A DNA stretch of 6,325 bases from Bacillota bacterium (GTDB lineage Bacteria; Bacillota; Dehalobacteriia; UBA4068), in assembly GCA_030528765.1 (NCBI GenBank), contig JAUMYD010000018.1, forward strand, positions 1-6,325, in the 5' to 3' direction. A model generated the notes under the pieces. That model was not told the origin of the DNA. It did not search any database and was given only the letters and a program-made list of their open reading frames with translations. Shown here piece after piece: positions 1 through 5,900 of this stretch (position 1 is the stretch's first letter; every line of letters begins with the position of its first letter). A program made the translations under genes and the position numbers.

Positions 1-58
1 GCAGCTGCCCAAAATTAAAAGTTTCTTGCTTCTTCTTTTCAAAGAAGAAGGGTTTACC
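1..58 (+). repeat. R0: stem-loop repeat copy upstream of mutS2
   Basis: This is one of five copies of an intergenic repeat. It begins with CAGCTGCC, continues through an A/T-rich spacer, and ends in a stem followed by GGGTTTAC. The stem is CTTCTTCTTT (29-38) paired with AAAGAAGAAG (41-50) around TC, 10 perfect base pairs. It has the same orientation as the copies at 2558-2618 and 2820-2881, and opposite orientation to those at 2486-2547 and 2633-2693. The left end may belong to a head-to-head pair whose other half lies before the window. The stem is AT-rich and the trailing T-run is short, so it is at best a weak terminator for an upstream gene. Confidence 0.75.
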
Positions 59-92
59 CGTTTTTATCACAGAAACACAGAAAGCGGAATTT

Positions 93-2468
93 ATGGACGA
101 ACGATCCCTGAAAAAAATCGAATACGATAAGATCATAGAGATGCTGGCAGCGCACTGCAGCTTTCCGGTCTCCCGGGAGGAGGCGGAGGCGCTGCGCCCG
201 GTGAACAACAGCCACTATGCGGCCCAGCTGCTGACGGAAACGGATGAAGCCCGGGAGCTGCTGCGGCTTTACCCTACTTTTTCTCTGGGCGGGCTTTGGG
301 ATGTGCGCGGCCCCCTGCATCACGCCTCTATCGGCGGGGTGCTGGAGCCGGAGGCGCTGGTGAATATCGCCAGCCTTTGCCGCTCTGCCCGCAGCACAAA
401 GGCTTTTTTCAGCGAGCTGAAGGGCAATTTCCCGGTGATGACCGGCCTGGCCCGCTCGCTGGTCATCATCAAGACCGTGGAAAGCGGCGTGGAACGGGCC
501 ATCGGCCCGGATCTGAGCATCAATGACCAGGCCTCTGAGCGCCTGGCCGGTCTGCGCCGCAAATACCGGGACAAGACAGAGCGCATCAAGGATCGGCTGG
601 ACAGCCTGATCAAGAACCCCAGCACCGCCAAATTCCTGCAGGACCCCATCGTGACCATCCGCGAGGGGCGCTTTGTTGTCCCCGTGAAGCAGGAATACCG
701 GGGTCAGGTGGCCGGCGTCACCCATGATATGAGCAGCTCCGGGGCAACGGTGTTCATCGAGCCCCTGGCTGTGATGGAGCTCAACAACGAGCTGGCAGCC
801 ATCAAGCGGGATGAGGAAGAGGAGATCGCCGCCATCCTGCGGGGCCTGAGCATGGTGGTGAGCAGCTTCCACCAGGAGATCAATGCCGACCTGATGATCC
901 TTTCCCGACTGGATCTGCTGCTGGCAAAGGCACAGCTCAGCTGGGAAATGGATGGCTGCTCCCCCAGGATCAATGAGCAGGGCGTGTGGAAGCTGCAAAA
1001 GGCGCGGCACCCCCTGATCCCCGCGGCAAAGGTGGTTCCGGTGGATGCCCGCCTGGATAAGGATGTTTCCGCCATGGTCATCACCGGCCCCAATACCGGC
1101 GGTAAGACCGTGCTGCTGAAAACCATCGGTCTGCTGACGGCCATGGCTCTCTCCGGCCTGCATATCCCGGCGGATCTGGGTTCGGAGATCGCCTGCGTGG
1201 ATGCAGTCTGGGCGGATATCGGGGATGAGCAGAGCATCGAGCAATCCCTTTCCACCTTTTCCGCCCATATGTCGAACATCGTCTCCATTCTGGAGGCAGC
1301 GGACGAGCGCTGCCTGGTGCTTCTGGATGAGCTGGGCGCCGGTACCGACCCCACAGAGGGCGCGGCCCTGGCCATGTCCATCCTGAAGCATCTGAAGGAC
1401 AAGGGCGCAAAGACCGTTGCCACTACCCATTACAGTGAATTGAAGGCCTTTGCCTATAATACGCCGGGCTTCATCAATGCCTGCATGGAGTTTGATGTGC
1501 AGACTCTCTCCCCCACCTATCGCCTGATGATGGGGCTGCCGGGGAAGAGCAATGCCTTTGAGATCAGCTCCCGGCTGGGGCTGCCGCAGCAGATCATCGA
1601 CGACGCTGCGGAGAGCCTGACCACCGAGGATGTGGCGGTCAGCGCCATGCTCTCCAATCTGGAGGAGCTTCGGCGGCAGCTGGCAGATGAGCAGGATAAG
1701 ATCCAGGTGCTGCGGGCCTCTGCCGCTGCCAGAGAGAAGCATCTGGCCCAGCGGGAGCAGAAGCTCCAGGCAGAGCAGGCGCAGATCCTGCGGAAGGCCC
1801 ACGAGGAAGCACAGAAGATCATCGATGAGACTATGGCCAAGAGCCGTGCCCTCTATGATGAGCAGCAGAAGGCCATTGCGGAGCAGAAATCCGCGGAGCG
1901 CATCTGGCAGGAATCCCGAAAGAAGCTGAAATCCTGGCGGGAGCAGCTGGAGGAGGAAACGCCCCAGCCCGTTTACGCAGGCCAGGCCCCCAGCAAGCTC
2001 AGCGTGGGGGATTATGTCTTTTTGCCCAAGCTGAATCAATCCGGCACCGTGCTTTCCCTGCCGGACAGCGGCGGCGAGGTGGATCTGCAGGTGGGCGTGC
2101 TGAAGCTGCGGGCAAAGGTTTCGGAGCTGCGTCTTTCCGATGTGGAGCCCCAGAAAAAGAACAAGGTGCGCCGGGGTGGCGGCACCAGCGCCGGGGCTAT
2201 CACCATGCGGAAAAGCTCTACCGTGGAGCCCTATTTGGATCTGCATGGCCTGGAAACCATGGAGGCCCAGCCCATCCTGGAAAAATATATCGATGACGCC
2301 TTTTTGGCCGGCCTGCGGCAGGTGGAGATCAACCACGGCCGGGGTACCGGCGCGCTGCGGAATTTCGTTCACAGCTGCCTGAAGGGGAATCGCCTGGTGA
2401 AAACCTATCGGGACGGCACCTTCCATGAGGGCGGCCTGGGCGTGACCATCGTGGAGCTGAATCAGTAA
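93..2468 (+). CDS. mutS2: Endonuclease/ribosome-rescue ATPase MutS2
   Basis: A complete 791-aa protein, close to the usual size of about 785. It lacks the N-terminal mismatch-recognition domain of MutS and starts directly in the core/clamp region (about 1-300). The ABC-type ATPase follows, with Walker A GPNTGGKT (332-339), a signature-like SLSTFSAHM (385-393), Walker B VLLDE (409-413) followed by LGAGTDP, and the histidine loop ATTHYSE (443-449). Next come a charged coiled coil (about 517-622), a small KOW-like beta domain (about 634-682), a basic linker, and a C-terminal Smr domain with LDLHG (715-719) and HGRGTG (748-753). All key residues are intact. In the family, MutS2 dimers suppress homologous recombination by acting on branched DNA (Helicobacter, Thermus), and in Bacillus they detect and split collided ribosomes. 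Which role dominates here cannot be read from sequence. Only a weak GCGGA (84-88) precedes the ATG, but the N-terminus MDERSLKKIEYDKI fits the family start. Confidence 0.97.
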   Translation: MDERSLKKIEYDKIIEMLAAHCSFPVSREEAEALRPVNNSHYAAQLLTETDEARELLRLYPTFSLGGLWDVRGPLHHASIGGVLEPEALVNIASLCRSARSTKAFFSELKGNFPVMTGLARSLVIIKTVESGVERAIGPDLSINDQASERLAGLRRKYRDKTERIKDRLDSLIKNPSTAKFLQDPIVTIREGRFVVPVKQEYRGQVAGVTHDMSSSGATVFIEPLAVMELNNELAAIKRDEEEEIAAILRGLSMVVSSFHQEINADLMILSRLDLLLAKAQLSWEMDGCSPRINEQGVWKLQKARHPLIPAAKVVPVDARLDKDVSAMVITGPNTGGKTVLLKTIGLLTAMALSGLHIPADLGSEIACVDAVWADIGDEQSIEQSLSTFSAHMSNIVSILEAADERCLVLLDELGAGTDPTEGAALAMSILKHLKDKGAKTVATTHYSELKAFAYNTPGFINACMEFDVQTLSPTYRLMMGLPGKSNAFEISSRLGLPQQIIDDAAESLTTEDVAVSAMLSNLEELRRQLADEQDKIQVLRASAAAREKHLAQREQKLQAEQAQILRKAHEEAQKIIDETMAKSRALYDEQQKAIAEQKSAERIWQESRKKLKSWREQLEEETPQPVYAGQAPSKLSVGDYVFLPKLNQSGTVLSLPDSGGEVDLQVGVLKLRAKVSELRLSDVEPQKKNKVRRGGGTSAGAITMRKSSTVEPYLDLHGLETMEAQPILEKYIDDAFLAGLRQVEINHGRGTGALRNFVHSCLKGNRLVKTYRDGTFHEGGLGVTIVELNQ

Positions 2469-2485
2469 GCGCTGCCTTGGATTTG

Positions 2486-2547
2486 TTAAAACCTTTCTTC
2501 TCTTGAAAGAGAAGAAACAAGAGAACTTCAAATTTTGGGCTGCTGCC
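2486..2547 (-). repeat. R1: stem-loop repeat copy, left half of unit A
   Basis: The reverse-oriented copy of the repeat family. The stem is TTTCTTCTCTT (2494-2504) paired with AAGAGAAGAAA (2507-2517) around GA, 11 perfect base pairs. It is bordered by TTAAAACC on the left and GGCTGCTGCC (2538-2547) on the right. It aligns along its full length with R2 at 2633-2693, and its reverse complement aligns with R0, R3 and R4. It lies just after the mutS2 stop. No T-tract follows the stem on the plus strand, so it does not look like a standard terminator for mutS2. Confidence 0.8.
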
Positions 2548-2548
2548 T

Positions 2549-2575
2549 TTGATCCGGGGAGCAGCCAGATATAAG
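2549..2575 (+). promoter_or_regulatory. Weak sigma70-like promoter candidate in unit A
   Basis: TTGATC (2549-2554) and TATAAG (2570-2575) are separated by 15 bp. The -10-like box matches five of six consensus bases and the -35-like box four of six, but the spacing is short. A similar arrangement occurs at the same place in unit B, so it could be a property of the repeat. Chance is a serious alternative in AT-rich sequence. Confidence 0.2.
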
Positions 2576-2618
2576 TGTTTTCTCGCTTCCTCTTTTTTAA
2601 AAAGAGGAAGGGTTTTAC
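2558..2618 (+). repeat. R3: stem-loop repeat copy, right half of unit A
   Basis: Begins GGAGCAGCC (2558-2566), passes through an ATAAGTGTTTTC spacer (2571-2582), and ends in the stem CTTCCTCTTTTT (2586-2597) with AAAAAGAGGAAG (2599-2610), 12 complementary positions around one central T (fewer would pair in RNA, which needs a loop). GGTTTTAC follows. It is nearly the same as R4 at 2820-2881 and is the inverted partner of R1. The stem plus TTTT could give weak rho-independent termination, but the AT-rich stem makes that doubtful. Confidence 0.8.
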
Positions 2619-2632
2619 AGGCTTTTTAAGCA

Positions 2633-2693
2633 GCAAAACCTTTCTTTTCTTGAAAGAAAAGAAACAAAAGAACTTCAACTTTTGGCTGCTGTC
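2633..2693 (-). repeat. R2: stem-loop repeat copy, left half of unit B
   Basis: The stem is TTTCTTTTCTT (2641-2651) paired with AAGAAAAGAAA (2654-2664) around GA, 11 perfect base pairs. CAAAACC lies to its left, and GGCTGCTGTC (2684-2693) marks its inner edge. It differs from R1 by a few substitutions. The stem substitution C2500 to T2647 is matched by G2511 to A2658, so pairing is kept. Its inner edge borders the REP-like element, and the same edge sequence recurs at 2795-2809. Confidence 0.8.
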
Positions 2694-2794
2694 CCGGTTT
2701 CCCGGCGAAGCAGGAATCTCTTAAGATTGCCACGTTGTTTTGCTGGAAGATACTGCGTATCTTCGCAGCAAAAGCTTCCTCGCAATGACAAAGC
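2694..2794. repeat. REP-like palindromic element nested in unit B
   Basis: A stretch with no equivalent in unit A. It contains a palindrome TCTTAAGA (2719-2726) and outer inverted ends ATTGC (2726-2730) and GCAAT (2782-2786). The main hairpin pairs TTTTGCTG-GAAGATAC (2738-2753) with GTATCTTC-G-CAGCAAAA (2757-2773) around the loop TGC: 16 base pairs with one bulged G. The edges AGATTGCCACG and CCTCGCAATGAC recall a widespread class of intergenic palindromic repeats whose ends read GTCATTGCGAGG and GGCAATCT. This is a resemblance from memory, not a search result. It encodes no transposase. Such elements are usually mobilised in trans or act at the RNA level. Confidence 0.7.
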
Positions 2795-2829
2795 TTTGGG
2801 GCTGCTGTCTTTGATGATAGGCAGCAGCC
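2795..2829 (+). repeat. Central GC-rich hairpin joining the two halves of unit B
   Basis: GGCTGCTGTC (2800-2809) pairs with GGCAGCAGCC (2820-2829) around the loop TTTGATGATA: nine Watson-Crick pairs and one G-T pair. Unit A has the equivalent centre, GGCTGCT (2538-2544) with AGCAGCC (2560-2566) and a TTTGAT-containing loop. This shared centre is the main evidence that each head-to-head pair is a single element rather than two separate insertions. The segment TTTGGGGCTGCTGTC (2795-2809) nearly repeats TTTGGCTGCTGTC (2681-2693), so the REP-like element is flanked by direct repeats. Confidence 0.7.
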
Positions 2830-2838
2830 AAAGATAAG
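2811..2838 (+). promoter_or_regulatory. Weak sigma70-like promoter candidate before addB
   Basis: TTGATG (2811-2816) and GATAAG (2833-2838) are separated by 16 bp and point toward addB, about 85 bp before its start codon. The match is weak, and the boxes lie in the conserved centre of the repeat unit. It is listed because addB needs a promoter if transcription does not cross the repeat region from mutS2, and no better candidate is visible. Confidence 0.2.
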
Positions 2839-2881
2839 TGTTTTCCCGGTTCCTCTTTTTTAAAAAGAGGAACGGTTTTAC
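2820..2881 (+). repeat. R4: stem-loop repeat copy upstream of addB
   Basis: Starts GGCAGCAGCC (2820-2829), continues with a GATAAGTGTTTTC spacer, then the stem GTTCCTCTTTTT (2849-2860) with AAAAAGAGGAAC (2862-2873), 12 complementary positions around one T, and ends GGTTTTAC. Compared with R3, the outermost stem pair is swapped from C-G to G-C, a compensatory change. It ends 41 bp before the addB ATG, so it would lie in or just before the addB leader RNA. Confidence 0.8.
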
Positions 2882-2911
2882 CTCACTTCACAGCACATTT
2901 TCGATGAGAAC

Positions 2912-2918
2912 AAGGAGG
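2912..2918 (+). promoter_or_regulatory. Strong Shine-Dalgarno site of addB
   Basis: AAGGAGG lies 4 bases before the ATG at 2923. It is a near-perfect anti-16S match and fixes the addB start, which encodes MSLRFILGPAGAGKT with the Walker A motif at the expected N-terminal place. By contrast mutS2 has only a weak site. Confidence 0.85.
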
Positions 2919-2922
2919 AGCT

Positions 2923-5900
2923 ATGAGCCTTCGTTTCATCCTGGGCCCGGCGGGCGCGGGGAAAACACATTTTTGCATCCACCGTCTGGCAGCGGAGATC
3001 GAGCGGGAGCCGCTCGCTTCACCGCTGCTCTTTCTTTTGCCGGAGCAGGCCACCTTCATCCACGAGCGGCAGCTGGCGGCAGCCTGCCCCGGCGGCGGCT
3101 TCTGCCGGGCAGAGGTGAGCAGCTTCAGCCGCCTGGTTTACCGGGCCTATCAGCGGGCGGGGGAAAAGCCTCTCTCCCCTCTGAGCGAGGGCGGCAAGCT
3201 GATGCTGGGCGCGGCGGTGAGCGCCTCCTGCCGGGAGGAGCTGCGGATTCTGGCGCCTGCTGCCGGGAAGCGGGGCTTTGCCGGGCAGGTAATGGGCGCA
3301 GCGGAGGAGCTCTTCACCTATAACATCAGCCCGGAGCAGCTGGAATCGGCGGTGGCAGCCCTTCTCACAGCGGAGCCGGATTCCCCCTCTGCCGCCAAGC
3401 TGCGGGAGATCGCTCTGCTTTACCGGGCTTATCGCCGGGATTATGACGGCCGCTACGGCAGCTATGGGGAGAATATGGCCTTCCTGGCAGAGCAGATCCG
3501 GGGTGGATATCTTTCGGATACGGTGGTCTACATAGACGGCTACAGCCAGTTCACCCCCAGTGAGCGGCAGGTTCTGGCTGCCATGCTGGCGGTCTGCCCG
3601 GAGGTTTCTATCACCCTGCCTCTGGAAGGGCGGGCTGCGGAGACCCGGCTTTCCATGGATTCCCCCTTTTACCCGGCCTGGAGCGAGTACGCCGCCCTGG
3701 TGGAGCTGGCCAGGAAAGAGGGCGTGCCTGTGGAGCCGCCGCTGCTGCTGGATGGGGCAAAGGGCCGCTTTTCCCATTCGCCGGATCTGGCGGCCGCCAC
3801 CGCCTGGCTGCGGGGAGAGGATCTGCCCCCCTGCCCGGGCAAGCCCCGTGGTCTGCGCCTGCTGGCGGCAAGGGATCGCCGGGAGGAGCTGGGCCGGCTG
3901 GGCCGGGAAATTCTGCGGCTCTGCCGGGAGGAGGGTCTGCGCTTTCGGGAGATCGGCCTCTTCGCCCGGGACGTGGATGCTTATCAGGATGTTTTGCCTG
4001 CGGTTTTTGATGAGATGGGCATTCCTTATTTTATCGATGCGAAGAAATCCCTGCTCTATCACCCCCTGGTGGAGCTGGTTCGCGCTGTGCTGGAAGTCTG
4101 GTGCTACCGGGCGGAGCGCCGCCGCCTGCTGCGGGTTTTGAAGAATTGCCTGCATCCCTTCTGCGGCGATGTGGGGGATCGGCTGGAGAACTATATCCTT
4201 CGCCATGGCCTGCGCTTCTGGCATTGGCAGAATGGGGAAAAACCCCTGCCTGCCCCGGAGCCGGATGAGGGGATCAGCCCGGAGGAGCTGGAGGCCCTGC
4301 GGAAGCAGGGCGTGGAGCCGCTGCTGCGCCTCTGCCGGGCGCTGGGAGAACGCTGCACTGCGAAGCAGCTCAATGCGGCCTTGTATCAGCTTTTCGCGGA
4401 GCTGGGGGTGGAGGAAAGGCTGGAAGCCCTGACCCAGGCCGCCCTGGAACGGGGGGACGGGGAACAGAGCGAGTGGCACCGGCAGGCCTGGAGCCTGCTC
4501 CAAGCTCTGCTGGAGGAAGCGGAGCAGCTGCTGGGAGAGGCTGAGCATTCCCCGGCGGAGCTGAGCGACCTTTACGAGGCGGCCTTCTCCGGCCTGACCA
4601 TTTCCACCATCCCTCCGGGGGTGGATCAGGTGATGGTGGCTTCTCTGGAACGCAGCCGCAACCCGGAGCTGAAGGCAGCCTTTGTGCTTTCCCTGAACGA
4701 GGGCGTGCTGCCCCGGCGGGTAACAGAGGCCGGGCTCTTCGGCGATGGGGAGCGCCGCCTGCTGCGGAAAGCCCGCATCCAGCTGGCCCCGGACAGCGCA
4801 GAGCGGCAGTGCGGGGAAAATTATCTGGTCTATCTGGCTCTGAGCCGCTGCGGGGAGCGGCTGTATCTGAGCTATCTTCTGAACGGGGAGGATGGATCAT
4901 CCCTTTCCCCCTCCCCGGTGATCGCCAATCTGAAACGCATCTTCCCGGAGCTGGAAGCGGAAAGCTGCGCGGTGCAGGATGCTTCCCTGCTGGTGGGCGG
5001 CCCGGCTGACCTGGCGCTTTGCTCTGCGGAGCTGAGTCGGGATGGGGAGCAGCCCCTGTGGCAGGCGGTCTATCGCTGCTACCGGGAGCGTGGTACGCAG
5101 GCTTCTCTGCTGCAGCAGGTGGAGCGGGGCTGGCGCTATCGCCCCGGGCAAAAGCCCCTGAGCCGGGCGCTTCTGCAGCGCTGGTACGGCGGCAGGCTTT
5201 CCGGCAGCGTCAGCCGTCTGGAGCAGTACCGCCGCTGCCCCTTCGCCTATTTTGCCAGCTACGGCCTGAAAACCCAGCCCCGGCGGGAGTATCAGCTTTC
5301 CGCGCCGGATCGGGGGACGCTTTATCATCAGGCGCTGGCAGAGATCGGCCGCCGGGTTCAGCGGGATGGCCTGGATTGGGCCAGCCTGGGCGAGGAAGAG
5401 CTGCGCGCCATCGTGGAGCAGGTGCTGGCAGAGCTGCTGCCCGGCTTCCTCTCCGGCATCATGGACAGCTCCCCCCGTTATCAATATCTGCAAAGCCGCC
5501 TTTCCCGGACGCTGCTCCACGCCAGCCTGCTGCTGGCAGAGCATGTGCGCCGCAGCGGCTTTCTGCCCATTGCCTTTGAGCTGCCCTTTGGCAGCCGGGA
5601 GGAAAATTCCCTGCCGGCCTTCACCGTTCCCCTGCCCGGCGGGCGCAGCCTGGCTCTGCGCGGGCAGATCGACCGCATCGACCTGGCCCGTGATGGGGAA
5701 AAGGCCTGGCTGCGGGTGGTGGATTATAAGACGGGCAAACCCAGCTTCAGCCAGAAGCAGAGCCTGGCCGGTCTGCAGGTCCAGCTGCTGCTTTATCTGC
5801 AGGTGGTCATGGCCAATGCGGAGCTGCTCAGCGGCAGCGGAGAGGCTTCCCCGGCGGGCGCCTATTATGCCTATGTGCGGGATGATCTGCAGGCCGCTGA

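Larger units (their letters stand above)
2469..2922. other. Non-coding, repeat-filled intergenic region mutS2-addB
   Basis: These 454 bp hold no credible gene and are markedly more AT-rich than the flanking coding DNA. They contain two composite units. Unit A (2486-2618) is repeat copy R1 facing copy R3. Unit B (2633-2881) is copy R2 facing copy R4, with a REP-like element between them. Each unit runs from AAAACC at its left edge to GGTTTTAC at its right edge, and GGCTGCT/AGCAGCC sequences meet in the middle. The first repeat begins about 17 bp after the mutS2 stop, and the last ends about 40 bp before the addB start. No classical GC-rich stem with a long T-tract is present. Confidence 0.85.

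Noticed and set aside
2586..2616. Rho-independent terminator of mutS2 formed by the R3 stem and GGTTTT
   Set aside because: The stem is almost all A-T beyond its base, only four T residues follow, and GG separates stem from T-run. Weak termination is possible, but it is not listed as a terminator.
54..2678. Minus-strand open frame of 874 codons covering all of mutS2 and part of the repeats
   Set aside because: It is antisense to a gene with intact family motifs. Its product is low-complexity (rich in Leu, Gln, His, Gly) as expected from the complement of GC-rich coding DNA, and its first residues are a translation of the repeat stems, giving two similar KRKVL/RRKVL-type peptides. There is no recognisable domain.
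2469..2922. CRISPR array
   Set aside because: Repeats occur in both orientations with unequal spacing, they are diverged, and there are no uniform spacers or cas genes.
2469..2922. Riboswitch or T-box upstream of addB
   Set aside because: The structure is explained by dispersed repeats, no known aptamer or T-box motif is seen, and addB is not a usual target of such control.
2838..3323. Plus-strand open frame of 161 codons starting in repeat R4
   Set aside because: It overlaps the start of addB in another frame, has no ribosome binding site, and begins by translating the repeat. The addB frame has the strong site and the Walker A motif.
3019..4548. Minus-strand open frame of 509 codons
   Set aside because: It is antisense to addB, lacks stops because of GC-rich codon bias, and has no recognisable domain.
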